Positions 17,654-27,840 of a DNA stretch of 32,696 nt are shown piece by piece. The stretch's first letter is position 1; each line of letters begins with the position of its first letter. The notes beneath the pieces were generated by a model that did not search any database, was not told the origin of the DNA, and saw only the letters and a list, made by a program, of their open reading frames with translations. A program made the position numbers and the translations under genes. Source of the stretch: Zoogloeaceae bacterium (lineage in GTDB: Bacteria > Pseudomonadota > Gammaproteobacteria > Burkholderiales > Rhodocyclaceae); contig JAIRPW010000039.1 of assembly GCA_031256795.1 (NCBI GenBank), positions 1-32,696 of the forward strand, read 5' to 3'.

Positions 17654-18364
17654 TCATGGTGTTGCCGCGCGCAAAAAAAGGAGGTCCCAAACCTCATGAC
17701 CCAGCCTCAATCCGCGCGCCTCGAATTTGGTCAGCGGCCGCGCGGCGGGGCGAGGCGCGAACCCGTCGGCGGTATTGACGAGCAACGGCTCCCCCGCAAG
17801 CGCGGCCAGAATCTCAAAGGCATACTCTTGCCAGTCCGTCGCGCAATGCAGGTATCCTCCAGGAAGAATCCGCGAGGCCAGAAGGGCGACAAAAGCCGGT
17901 TGCAGCAAACGGCGCTTGTGATGCCGTTTTTTCCGCCAGGGATCCGGAAAAAAAACGTGCGCGCCCGCAAGCGAATCCTCCGCAAGCATATCCCGCACAA
18001 CCTCCGCCGCGTCATGCTGAATGATCCGAATGTTGGGGAGAGATTGCTCCGCCACGCGCTTGCACAAACTCCCCACGCCCGGCGTATGCACTTCCACGCC
18101 CAGATAATCATTTTCTGGATGTTCCGCCGCAATCCGCGCTGTCGTTTCGCCCATGCCGAACCCAATTTCCAGAATCACCGGCGCGACGCGCCCGAAAACC
18201 GCAGGAAAATCCAAGGCTTGCCGCGCGCAGGGGATGCCAATTTTCGGCATCATCAACTGCCGGGAACGCTCCTGCGCGGCAGACTCCCGCCCCGCGCGGC
18301 GGACAAAGCTGCGGATATGCGGATACGCTTCGGTCATAAAAACAGGCGCGCCCCAAACGCTCAC
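17654..18364 (-). CDS. trmB: tRNA (guanine-N7-)-methyltransferase
   Basis: A 236-residue SAM enzyme forming m7G46 in tRNA. Motifs: RIRSFVRR-like [10 protein letters not shown] at the N-terminus, [13 protein letters not shown] (SAM loop), [31 protein letters not shown] (catalytic Asp and tRNA-contacting basics), ATDWQEYA, and the C-terminal [20 protein letters not shown]. Two starts are possible. GTG 18362-18364 overlaps the thiG stop as GTGA, which suits coupling and is used here. ATG 18335-18337 would shorten it by 9 residues but has no better ribosome site. Confidence 0.94.
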   Translation of the reverse strand: MSVWGAPVFMTEAYPHIRSFVRRAGRESAAQERSRQLMMPKIGIPCARQALDFPAVFGRVAPVILEIGFGMGETTARIAAEHPENDYLGVEVHTPGVGSLCKRVAEQSLPNIRIIQHDAAEVVRDMLAEDSLAGAHVFFPDPWRKKRHHKRRLLQPAFVALLASRILPGGYLHCATDWQEYAFEILAALAGEPLLVNTADGFAPRPAARPLTKFEARGLRLGHEVWDLLFLRAATP

Positions 18365-19182
18365 GCGCCGATTTTCCCCGCCGCGGGCGAAGAAGCCTCG
18401 GCGCGATATGGTTTTTTCGGCATCCTGCCCGCAAGATACGCTTCCCGCCCCGCTTCCACCGCCAGCTTCATGGCGCGCGCCATGCGCACGGGATTTTGCG
18501 CGCAGGCAATCGCCGTGTTCATAAGCACTCCGTCGCAGCCCAGCTCCATTGCGACTGTCGCGTCCGAGGCCGTCCCCACCCCCGCGTCCACCAGCACAGG
18601 CACGCGGGCGCGCTCAAGAATCAGGGAAAGATTCCACGGATTTACAATCCCCATGCCGGAACCAATCAGCGAAGCCAGCGGCATAATGGCGGCGCAACCC
18701 AAATCCTCCAGCATTCTGGCCTGGATAGGATCGTCCGCGCAGTAAACCATGACGTCAAAGCCTTCTTTAACCAGAGTTTCCGCCGCCCGTAAAGTTTCCG
18801 GCATATTGGGGAACAATGTTTTTTCATCGCCCAGGACTTCCAGCTTGACAAGCGTTTGGCCGTCCAGCAGCTCGCGCGCCAGACGCAGGGCGCGCGCCGC
18901 TTCCTCGGCGGTAAAGCAGCCGGCGGTATTGGGCAAAAGCGTATGCCGCGAAGAATCAAGAACATCCAGCAAATTCGGTTTTCCAGGCTCCTGACCGATG
19001 TTGACGCGCCGGATCGCCACGGTCACGATTTCCGCGCCGGACGCCTCCACAGCAGCCTTTGTTTCGGCAAAATCCCTGTATTTCCCGGTTCCCACCAAAA
19101 GCCGGGAATGGAAAGCTTTCCCCGCGATTACCAGCGAATTCGTGTCCGGATTTTTTTGCGACGTATTCATTTTTACCTTCAT
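18361..19182 (-). CDS. thiG: Thiazole synthase
   Basis: A 273-residue TIM-barrel enzyme that builds the thiazole phosphate of thiamine from deoxyxylulose phosphate, dehydroglycine and ThiS-thiocarboxylate. Signatures: [76 protein letters not shown], and [20 protein letters not shown]. The ATG 19180-19182 overlaps the ThiS stop as ATGA; a second ATG four codons in (19168-19170) is also possible. The upstream partner gene thiS and the coupled trmB follow a gene order seen in betaproteobacteria. No TPP riboswitch was recognised upstream. Confidence 0.97.
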   Translation of the reverse strand: MKVKMNTSQKNPDTNSLVIAGKAFHSRLLVGTGKYRDFAETKAAVEASGAEIVTVAIRRVNIGQEPGKPNLLDVLDSSRHTLLPNTAGCFTAEEAARALRLARELLDGQTLVKLEVLGDEKTLFPNMPETLRAAETLVKEGFDVMVYCADDPIQARMLEDLGCAAIMPLASLIGSGMGIVNPWNLSLILERARVPVLVDAGVGTASDATVAMELGCDGVLMNTAIACAQNPVRMARAMKLAVEAGREAYLAGRMPKKPYRAEASSPAAGKIGA

Positions 19183-19406
19183 CCTCCGCCCACCGCGATA
19201 ACAATTTCCAGCGTGTCGCCGTTTTTCAGCGGCGTCGCGGCATAACGGCTTTTGGGAATAATGCCGCCATTTAGCTCAACGGCGACGCGCTTCCCCTCAT
19301 AACCCAGCGCGCGCATAAGCGCCGCAAGATGCGGCGGCATTCCCGAAAAATGGCGCGGCGCGCCATTGAGAATGAGTGTAAACGATTGGCTCTCGGTTTC
19401 GGGCAT
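19179..19406 (-). CDS. thiS: Sulfur carrier protein ThiS
   Basis: A 75-residue ubiquitin-like sulfur carrier ending in VGGG, so the C-terminal Gly-Gly needed for adenylation and thiocarboxylation is present. Core segments [28 protein letters not shown] and [16 protein letters not shown] are typical. ATG 19404-19406 is chosen; a TTG four codons upstream (19416-19418) is in frame, but neither has a good ribosome site. The gene is slightly longer than usual because of a polar N-terminus. It overlaps thiG by 4 bp. Confidence 0.92.
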   Translation of the reverse strand: MPETESQSFTLILNGAPRHFSGMPPHLAALMRALGYEGKRVAVELNGGIIPKSRYAATPLKNGDTLEIVIAVGGG

Positions 19407-19491
19407 GGAAAAATTCAACGACGCGGGAAAAACAGGAGGCGCGAGTGTACCACCGCTTCAAGCTCCGTCCGCCCTCCCTTTCGCCGCCGCA

Positions 19492-20523
19492 TTATTTTGC
19501 CGCGGCGCGAAAAAGGCGATCGCGCACCGCCGCCCATTCTGCCGTATCCGGCGGCATTTCAACCAGAATTTCCGCAAACTCCATGCGATCCAGTTCCCGC
19601 AAAGCGGCATAAAGCGCCCGCGCATAGACTTCGGGCGCGGCAGACAAAACACGCAGAACATGAAGACCCGGCGCGCCGGAAATATCACGACACAGCAACG
19701 CGCCGCAGCGGCGATTCGTCTGCCCCGCAGCGTCCAGCGCCGCGCCCAGCGCCGCGCGATCCAGCGCGCGCAGCGGCGTTCCCGGCGCGTAATGCGAGGG
19801 CAGCGCGCCGGGAACGCGCGGCGCGGACATTCCGCCGGGAGGGCGCGGCAAATCCCCCAGGACTTCCGCCAATTCCGACGCCGCAAGGCCGCCGGGGCGC
19901 AAAATAACCGCGCCCGCCGTTCCCAGGCGCGTAAGGTCCAAAATCGTGGACTCAATCCCCACATGACACCCGGCTTGCGTCGTATCCTCCAGCACCATTT
20001 CCACCATGCCGCCCAGCTCTTCCCGCACATGCGCCGCCGCAGTCGGGCTGACGCGCCCGAAACGATTGGCGGAAGGAGCGGCAATCCCCGCGCCCGCGGC
20101 GCGGCGCGGCAGGGCGGCAAAGGCTTGCAGCAGCGACAGCGCCATCGGATGCGCGGGAACGCGCAAGGCGATCGTGTCCTGTCCGCCCGTAATGATTTCG
20201 GGAATCCAGGTTTGCTTTTTCAGTACCAGTGTCAGCGGCCCAGGCCAGAACGCATCCGCCAAACGGAAGGCGACCTCAGGAATATCGGCAGCCCAATCCA
20301 TCGCGTCTTCCGCGCGCGCCAGATGCACAATCAGGGGATGATTGGCGGGACGCCCCTTGGCCGTAAAAATTTTCCGCGCGGCCTCCGCGTTGGCCGCGTC
20401 CGCGCCCAGCCCATAGACCGTTTCCGTCGGAAAGGCGACAAGGCCGCCCGCGCGCAGACAAACCGCCGCAGTCTGAATATCCGGCGAAACCCCGGACTCC
20501 CCAGAAAAGAAGGAACGCTTCAC
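19492..20523 (-). CDS. Threonylcarbamoyl-AMP synthase, long Sua5 form
   Basis: A 343-residue TsaC/Sua5 enzyme that makes threonylcarbamoyl-AMP for the t6A37 modification of ANN-decoding tRNAs. The YrdC domain (about residues 15-205) shows AFPTETVYGLGADA, TAKGRPANHPLIVH, WPGPLTLVLKK and the ATP-site SANRFGRVSPT; SHYAPGTPL is the linker to the C-terminal Sua5 domain, which short TsaC lacks. The start is GTG 20521-20523, because TGAGGT lies 7 bp upstream and the frame beyond it runs into the Nudix gene without homology. It starts 10 bp after that gene's stop. The C-terminal part is alanine/arginine-rich, as expected for this genome. Confidence 0.92.
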   Translation of the reverse strand: MKRSFFSGESGVSPDIQTAAVCLRAGGLVAFPTETVYGLGADAANAEAARKIFTAKGRPANHPLIVHLARAEDAMDWAADIPEVAFRLADAFWPGPLTLVLKKQTWIPEIITGGQDTIALRVPAHPMALSLLQAFAALPRRAAGAGIAAPSANRFGRVSPTAAAHVREELGGMVEMVLEDTTQAGCHVGIESTILDLTRLGTAGAVILRPGGLAASELAEVLGDLPRPPGGMSAPRVPGALPSHYAPGTPLRALDRAALGAALDAAGQTNRRCGALLCRDISGAPGLHVLRVLSAAPEVYARALYAALRELDRMEFAEILVEMPPDTAEWAAVRDRLFRAAAK

Positions 20524-20533
20524 GCGAAAAACC

Positions 20534-21082
20534 TCAGGCAGCGCAAGGACGGCCGTCCAACGTGATCTGATGCGTCTGGAACACGCCCCGCCGACGATCC
20601 TCCAGATACAGCTCCAGACAGCGCCGCGTCGTACGAAAGGCCAGGGCGCTCCAGGGAATTTCCGCCTCGGCGGCAAGCATGGTTTCCAGACTTTCCTCTC
20701 CGGGCGCGTGCCGCCCGTCGGCCAATCTGGCGCGATAAAACACATGCACCTGATTCACGCCGGGAACGTCCATCAGCGCGAAGAGCCGCGCCTCCAGCAA
20801 TTCCGCGCGGGCTTCCTCGCGCGTTTCCCGCAAAGCCGCGTCCAGAGAGCTTTCCCCGTTTTCCATGAAACCGGCGGGAAGCGTCCATAAGCCCGCCCTG
20901 GGTTCAATCGCGCGGCGGCAAAGGAGCAGCCTGCCCTCCCATTCCGCTACGGCCCCCAGGATAAGACGCGGGTTTTCATATTGAATATATCCGCACCCCC
21001 CGCAAACGGCGCGCGGCAAACTCTCCCCTTCCGGGATTCGATACTCCACGGTTTTGCCGCACTGATTGCAGAAACGGATCAT
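20534..21082 (-). CDS. Nudix hydrolase with N-terminal zinc ribbon
   Basis: A 182-residue protein. Residues 1-32 form a CX2C...CX2C zinc ribbon (FCNQCGKT, VCGGCGY), and a Nudix domain follows. The Nudix box is GFMENGESSLDAALRETREE followed by ARA: the catalytic glutamates are in place, but the usual Gly near the end of the box is Arg. Proteins of this layout, some related to NADH pyrophosphatase, hydrolyse nucleoside diphosphate derivatives; the substrate is not readable here. It precedes the Sua5 gene by 10 bp and follows the DUF3567 gene by 84 bp, with a candidate -10 box in that gap. Confidence 0.85.
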   Translation of the reverse strand: MIRFCNQCGKTVEYRIPEGESLPRAVCGGCGYIQYENPRLILGAVAEWEGRLLLCRRAIEPRAGLWTLPAGFMENGESSLDAALRETREEARAELLEARLFALMDVPGVNQVHVFYRARLADGRHAPGEESLETMLAAEAEIPWSALAFRTTRRCLELYLEDRRRGVFQTHQITLDGRPCAA

Positions 21083-21116
21083 AAAAACAGCCTAGAAAAA
21101 CGACGCGCAAAAAGCG

Positions 21117-21122
21117 AGTATA
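21117..21122 (-). promoter_or_regulatory. Candidate -10 box for Nudix-Sua5
   Basis: The minus strand reads TATACT, 34 bp before the Nudix ATG. No convincing -35 is present. Confidence 0.25.
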
Positions 21123-21166
21123 CCGCGCTCGCCCGTCCAAAGACCCGCAAAGCCTCAAGCGGCGGC

Positions 21167-21403
21167 TCAATGAAAGGAAATGGGCTGCGTTACGACGCCT
21201 TCGCAGTAATTTCCCAGAAAGGCGTCAATATTTTCTTCCGTCCGCTCGTCTTCCGGAATACCGCTAATCGCGCTTTTGAAGTGACGCGCCAGCACCCCCT
21301 GCAAGAAACGAATACGCATGGCGTCCTTGTCCAGAAGCTCAAAACCTTCCTGCATCGGATAGGAAAACACCGAATAATGCGGGCTGTTATAGACAACGTT
21401 CAT
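21167..21403 (-). CDS. DUF3567 family small protein
   Basis: A 78-residue protein starting MNVVYNSPHYSVFSYP and containing GFELLDKDAMRIRFLQG, ENIDAFLGNY and a C-terminal TQPISFH. The YNSPHY start, the DKxA..R segment and the length recall DUF3567, a conserved betaproteobacterial family of unknown function. ATG 21401-21403 is chosen because AAGGAG lies 6 bp upstream; a longer frame to 21445 adds unrelated residues. No catalytic motif, signal peptide or membrane helix is seen. It is divergent from minC. Confidence 0.8.
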   Translation of the reverse strand: MNVVYNSPHYSVFSYPMQEGFELLDKDAMRIRFLQGVLARHFKSAISGIPEDERTEENIDAFLGNYCEGVVTQPISFH

Positions 21404-21526
21404 GATGCGCTCCTTCTTTTCTATTCTGCCGAAACATCCTGACAAAGAACAGCTTTGCGGCGGCGTTTTTGCGCGCTCTTCCCTGTTATCGGCAAAATCA
21501 GGACAATCTTCAGGGAAAATCGTTAC

Positions 21527-21559
21527 ACTGTTTTACAGTCGTGCCAGATACGGCAAAAT
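21527..21559 (+). promoter_or_regulatory. Candidate minC promoter with overlapping palindrome
   Basis: TTTACA (21532-21537), 16 bp, CAAAAT (21554-21559). The -35 box lies inside the 5-3-5 inverted repeat ACTGT-TTT-ACAGT (21527-21539), a possible operator. The minC ATG is 80 bp further on. Confidence 0.35.
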
Positions 21560-21639
21560 ATGCCTTGCCGCGCGCCGCATAAATCCATGCAAAATCAATG
21601 CCAGCGTCTGGCTCTCCTTTTTGTTTCCCCGGAAATCCC

Positions 21640-22419
21640 ATGAAATCCAAAACCCCTTTTACCTGCAAAAGCGGCACGCTCGATATTTTTCTCTTACGAC
21701 TGCATTCTTTGGACAATGCCGCGCTCTCGGCTTTCGCCGAGCGGACGCCCAAAAATTTTTTCGCGGGACGCCCCTGCGTCGCGGAGCTTGACGCTCTGCC
21801 GGAAGCCGCGCAGAAAGAGGCGCTGCCGCACATAGACTGGGGAAAGCTCATCGCTGATTTTTCGGAGCGCGGGCTCAATCTTATTGGTTTGCGCGGCGGC
21901 ATTCCCGCGTTACGGCAAAGCGCAAAGGAGGCGGGGCTGGCATGGTTTGACGCGGAAGAGCGCGCGCGTCCGCTCTCTAACGCGCGCTTCGCGGCAGAAG
22001 AGTTCCCCGGCACAGACGAAGAAAACAACCCGAAACCGCCGGAAACAGCTCCGGACGAGGAATCCGAGCAGCCTTCCCGCGCGCGCGGCGTGCTATTTCT
22101 GGATCGTCCTCTGCGTTCCGGTCAGGTCGTTTACGCGCGAAACAGCGATTTGGTAGTAACGGCTTTCGTCAGTCCGGGCGCGGAAATTATGGCGGACGGA
22201 AACATTTACGCCTATGCGCCCTTGCGCGGACGCGCGCACGCGGGCGTTTGCGGCGACGTTAACGCGCGGATACTGGCGACGCATTTTGCCGCTGAAGTCG
22301 TCGCGATCGCGCATTTGCCGCTCGCGCTCGCGGAGGACGAGGCTTTTGCCGCGCTTACGCAAAAACCCGCGCAGGCGCGCCGCGAAGAGGATGAAATCAA
22401 GATTGAGGCTCTGACGTAA
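21640..22419 (+). CDS. minC: Septum site-determining protein MinC
   Basis: A 259-residue MinC, inhibitor of FtsZ assembly away from mid-cell. The N-terminal domain (about 1-105) has FTCKSGTLDIFLLRL and the LNLIGLRGG segment. An acidic, proline-rich linker follows (about 115-150). The C-terminal beta-helix domain has PLRSGQVVYARNSDLVV, including the RSGQ loop that binds MinD, then GAEIMADGNIYAYAPLRGRA and GVCGDVNARILA. ATG 21640 is used, with GGAA before it; an earlier in-frame ATG at 21598 would add 14 unrelated residues. minD and minE do not follow: the next gene is convergent. Confidence 0.95.
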   Translation: MKSKTPFTCKSGTLDIFLLRLHSLDNAALSAFAERTPKNFFAGRPCVAELDALPEAAQKEALPHIDWGKLIADFSERGLNLIGLRGGIPALRQSAKEAGLAWFDAEERARPLSNARFAAEEFPGTDEENNPKPPETAPDEESEQPSRARGVLFLDRPLRSGQVVYARNSDLVVTAFVSPGAEIMADGNIYAYAPLRGRAHAGVCGDVNARILATHFAAEVVAIAHLPLALAEDEAFAALTQKPAQARREEDEIKIEALT

Positions 22420-22491
22420 CGCCGTCAGTTTACATGGCGCTTCCGCGCGAGCGCGAAATCAGGGCGTCTCCAACGTCGGATGTTTTCGCGT

Positions 22492-24556
<2,065 letters not shown>

Positions 24557-24570
24557 GGATCGCCATTACC

Positions 24571-25470
24571 ATGAAAATTCCGCAGCCTTTTCAGTATCAG
24601 GGCAGCAAACGCGCTTTGGCGGCAACGATCCTTGAATATCTGCCGACGGGTACGGAACGGTTGATTGAGCCGTTTGCGGGATCGGCGGCGGTTTCTATCG
24701 CCTGCGCGGCGCGCGGGCGCGGAAAAACTTTCTGGCTGAACGACTATAACGCGCCGCTGTCCAAACTCATGGACAAGATTATTCACGCTCCGGAGGAGGC
24801 CGCAGCGGTTTATCAATCGCTGTGGCTGAACGACGCGGAAACGGCGCTGCGCCGATATTATCAGGTACGCGAGGAATTCAACCGCAGCGGGAATCCTTTG
24901 TTGTTGCTTTATCTGCTGGCGCGCTGTGTTAAGGGTTCTGTGCGCTACAACGCGGACGGGCTGTTCAACCAAAGTCCGGACAAGCGGCGGCTGGGCGCGC
25001 GGCCTGAAACTATGCGCCGCAATTTGCTGTCGGTTTCCGCATGGCTGCGCGGCAGGACGCGGATAACGGGTTTTCATTATCAGGAAGTTTTGGCGGATTG
25101 CGCGCCGGAAGATGTTGTTTATATGGACCCGCCGTATCAGGGCGTTTGCGGCGAGCGCGACGCGCGTTATTTCAGCGGGATTGATTTTGATGAATTTGTC
25201 GCGGCGCTGGCGCGTCTGAACGATCTGAATATCCGCTTTCTGGTCAGTTACGATGGCAGCCTGGGAACGCGGGCTTACGGCAAACCGCTGCCCGCCGCGC
25301 TGGATTTAACGCGCGTCGAGATTCATGCGGGACGCTCCGCGCAGGCAACTTTGCTGGGAAGGCAAGAGCTTACGATAGAGTCGCTGTATCTTTCTCCGCG
25401 TCTCGCAGAAGAGCTTCGGGACAGCGCTGCGTGTCAGGCAATCTGTACTCAGGAATTTCTATTTGTATGA
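24571..25470 (+). CDS. D12-class (alpha) adenine-N6 DNA methyltransferase
   Basis: A 299-residue Dam-superfamily enzyme. Motif X is QYQGSKRALA (residues 8-17), the SAM motif is EPFAGSAAVSIAC (FxGxx form, F35-G37), and the catalytic motif IV is DPPYQG (D186-Y189), preceded by VVYM. The region between them (about 60-170) would be the target-recognition part. It follows guaB by 14 bp (TAAGGAT as ribosome site) and precedes the HNH gene by 6 bp, so it is presumably the protecting partner of a restriction pair. Its GC-rich composition matches the host (24661-24720: 42 of 60 bases G/C), unlike the nuclease gene. Recognition sequence is not readable; a solitary regulatory methyltransferase is less likely given the neighbour. 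Confidence 0.9.
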   Translation: MKIPQPFQYQGSKRALAATILEYLPTGTERLIEPFAGSAAVSIACAARGRGKTFWLNDYNAPLSKLMDKIIHAPEEAAAVYQSLWLNDAETALRRYYQVREEFNRSGNPLLLLYLLARCVKGSVRYNADGLFNQSPDKRRLGARPETMRRNLLSVSAWLRGRTRITGFHYQEVLADCAPEDVVYMDPPYQGVCGERDARYFSGIDFDEFVAALARLNDLNIRFLVSYDGSLGTRAYGKPLPAALDLTRVEIHAGRSAQATLLGRQELTIESLYLSPRLAEELRDSAACQAICTQEFLFV

Positions 25471-25476
25471 GCGCAT

Positions 25477-26193
25477 ATGATGAAGAAGAAATATCCTAGG
25501 GCGTTGCTTGATTTATGCGCTTCTGTACAGGGAAAACGGCCCAAAACCGTAATTGACCACATTCTGAAATATGGCCAAGTCACAACTGATGAACTGAAAA
25601 ATCTTTATGGGTACAACCATCCCCCCAGAGCGGCGCGTGACGTGCGTGAAAAAGGCGTCCCGTTGGAAACTTTTCGCGTTACAGGATCGGATGGACGGAA
25701 AATCGCGGCTTATCGTTTTGGAGAGATTGCACAGACTGGATTGCGCCGAATGGACGGACGTACAGGGCTGTCAAAAAAAATCCGTGACGAACTAATTTCC
25801 GTTTATGGTTCTCGCTGTTTTATTTATCTGGAAACAATGGACAAGGCGGAATTGCAGATTGACCACCGTGTCCCTTATGAAATTTCCGGTGACGCAGGCG
25901 AAACGCACGCAGAAAATTTCATGTTGCTGTGCGCATCGGCGAATCGCGCAAAATCATGGTCTTGCGAACATTGTGAAAACTGGCAGCAGATTAAATCAAC
26001 AGAAATTTGCCGGAGTTGCTACTGGGCGTTCCCTGAAAATTATCGGCACGTCGCCATGCGGCAAATCAGACGCCTTGACTTAATTTGGCAAGGCGCGGAA
26101 ACGGAGCGCTACGAACTCTTGCGTAAGAAAGCGAACTTGAAAGGGCAAGATTTACCTGATTTTGTCAAAATGCTTCTGGCGCGGACATTGTGA
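25477..26193 (+). CDS. Winged-helix/HNH/zinc endonuclease, probable type II restriction enzyme
   Basis: A 238-residue protein. Residues about 15-85 look like a helix-turn-helix domain (TVIDHILKYGQVTTDELKNL, then AARDVREKGVPLETFRV). A beta-beta-alpha nuclease follows with D129-H130 (LQIDHRVPYE), N147 (AENFMLLC) and N156-x2-K159. A zinc knuckle follows: C163-x2-C166 and C178-x2-C181. Order and size fit a compact HNH restriction enzyme; the small NlaIII/IceA-type (CATG) enzymes are one candidate family, unconfirmed. Two ATGs stand in tandem (25477, 25480), without a strong ribosome site, so translation probably depends on the methyltransferase gene 6 bp upstream. It is AT-richer than its neighbours (25561-25620: 21 of 60 bases G/C). 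guaA begins 12 bp after it. Confidence 0.82.
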   Translation: MMKKKYPRALLDLCASVQGKRPKTVIDHILKYGQVTTDELKNLYGYNHPPRAARDVREKGVPLETFRVTGSDGRKIAAYRFGEIAQTGLRRMDGRTGLSKKIRDELISVYGSRCFIYLETMDKAELQIDHRVPYEISGDAGETHAENFMLLCASANRAKSWSCEHCENWQQIKSTEICRSCYWAFPENYRHVAMRQIRRLDLIWQGAETERYELLRKKANLKGQDLPDFVKMLLARTL

Positions 26194-26205
26194 ATAAAAG
26201 CCACC

Positions 26206-27840
26206 ATGACCCATCAAAAAATTCTCATTCTTGATTTTGGTTCGCAAGTAACGCAGCTGATTGCCCGGAGAATTCGGGAGGCGAAAGTCTTTTGCGAGAT
26301 TTTTCCGGCAGATGTTTCCGATGCATTTGTGCGTGGTTATGGCGCGAAGGGGATCATTCTTTCCGGGGGGCCGAATTCCGTAACCGAGGGCGATACGCCG
26401 CGCGCGCCGGGGGCGGTGTTTGACCTGGGAGTTCCGGTGCTGGGCATTTGTTACGGAATGCAGACGATGGCGCAGCAGCTGGGCGGCGTTGTGATGACGG
26501 CGGAAGCGGCGGGCAAGGCGCGCGAATTTGGTTACGCGGAAGTGACGGTGCGGGCGCGCTCGCCGCTTACGGATGGTCTTGCCGACGCCCGCGCGGAAGA
26601 TGGCGCGAATCTGCTTAAGGTTTGGATGAGTCACGGCGACTCCGTGATAACGCCGCCGCCGGGTTTTGTGACGCTCGCGTCGACCGCTTCCTGTCCTGTC
26701 GCCGTGATGGCGGATGAAAGCCGGCGTTTTTACGGCGCGCAGTTTCATCCAGAAGTCACGCACACTTTGCGGGGACGCGAGATTTTGGAGCGGTTCGCGC
26801 GAAAAATTTGCGGCTGCGACGCGGACTGGGCGATGGGCGACTATATCGGGGAAGCCGTTGACGCCATTCGTCGGCAGGTGGGGGATGAGGAAGTGGTTCT
26901 TGGGCTTTCCGGGGGAGTGGATTCTTCGGTTGCCGCCGTCCTGATTCATCGCGCCATTGGCGAGCGGCTGACCTGTATTTTTGTTGATCATGGTTTGTTG
27001 CGCCTTAATGAGGGCGACATGGTCATGGAAATGTTTGCCCGCCATTTGGGTCTTAAGGTCATGCGCGTGGACGCGGAGGCGGAGTTTATGGAGAAACTCG
27101 CGGGCGTGGCGGATCCGGAGCAAAAGCGCAAGAGTATTGGCAAGGGCTTTGTAGAGGTTTTTCAGCGCGAGGCGAAAAAACTTCCCGCGGCGAAGTGGCT
27201 GGCGCAGGGAACGATTTATCCAGACGTGATTGAATCGGCGGGCAAGGGCAAAAAGGGCGCGCACACCATCAAGAGTCATCATAACGTGGGGGGATTGCCG
27301 GAGGAATTGTGTTTAAAGCTTCTGGAGCCTTTGCGCGAGCTTTTTAAGGATGAGGTGCGGGAGTTGGGCGTGGCGCTGGGTTTGCCGCGCGAGATGCTCT
27401 ATCGTCATCCTTTTCCTGGGCCGGGTTTGGGCGTGCGGATTTTGGGGGAAGTCAAAGCGGAATACGCGCGGCTTTTGCGGCAGGCGGACGCGATTTTCAT
27501 GGAGGAATTGCGGACGGCGCGGGCGACGGCGGCGGACGCGGCGGCGGGCTTGTGCGCAAAAGAGGATGTGGGGAAAAGCTGGTATGACCTGACCAGTCAG
27601 GCTTTTGCCGTATTTTTGCCGGTACGGAGCGTGGGGGTGATGGGGGACGGACGGACGTATGAGCATGTGGTGGCGCTGCGGGCGGTCGTAACCAGCGACT
27701 TCATGACCGCGCACTGGGCGCGGCTGCCTTATGAGCTGCTGGGGCGCGTGGCCAATCGCGTGATTAACGAGGCGCGCGGCGTCAACCGCGTGGTATATGA
27801 TATTTCCGGGAAACCGCCCGCGACGATTGAGTGGGAGTGA
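26206..27840 (+). CDS. guaA: GMP synthase (glutamine-hydrolysing)
   Basis: A 544-residue enzyme converting XMP to GMP with glutamine and ATP. The class I amidotransferase domain comes first: [34 protein letters not shown] with the nucleophilic Cys, and the catalytic FHPEVTHT. The ATP-pyrophosphatase domain has the P-loop [14 protein letters not shown], and the C-terminal dimerisation domain ends with the usual PPATIEWE. The start ATG at 26206 has no Shine-Dalgarno sequence; the 12-bp spacer after the nuclease stop is GTGAATAAAAGCCACC-like without AGGAG. That is notable, because the restriction pair separates it from guaB, so its translation may rely on read-through coupling. Confidence 0.98.
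   Translation: MTHQKILILDFGSQVTQLIARRIREAKVFCEIFPADVSDAFVRGYGAKGIILSGGPNSVTEGDTPRAPGAVFDLGVPVLGICYGMQTMAQQLGGVVMTAEAAGKAREFGYAEVTVRARSPLTDGLADARAEDGANLLKVWMSHGDSVITPPPGFVTLASTASCPVAVMADESRRFYGAQFHPEVTHTLRGREILERFARKICGCDADWAMGDYIGEAVDAIRRQVGDEEVVLGLSGGVDSSVAAVLIHRAIGERLTCIFVDHGLLRLNEGDMVMEMFARHLGLKVMRVDAEAEFMEKLAGVADPEQKRKSIGKGFVEVFQREAKKLPAAKWLAQGTIYPDVIESAGKGKKGAHTIKSHHNVGGLPEELCLKLLEPLRELFKDEVRELGVALGLPREMLYRHPFPGPGLGVRILGEVKAEYARLLRQADAIFMEELRTARATAADAAAGLCAKEDVGKSWYDLTSQAFAVFLPVRSVGVMGDGRTYEHVVALRAVVTSDFMTAHWARLPYELLGRVANRVINEARGVNRVVYDISGKPPATIEWE

Noticed and set aside
19407-19491. TPP riboswitch before thiS
   Set aside because: The leader is only about 85 bp and shows no thi-box (CUGAGA-type) core, so no riboswitch is claimed.
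19366-20565. 399-codon plus-strand open frame
   Set aside because: Antisense to the Sua5-type gene; low-complexity Arg/Gln composition.
21527-21539. LexA-like box (CTGT...ACAG) before minC
   Set aside because: The half-sites are only 3 bp apart, against 8 in the LexA consensus; noted only as a generic palindrome.
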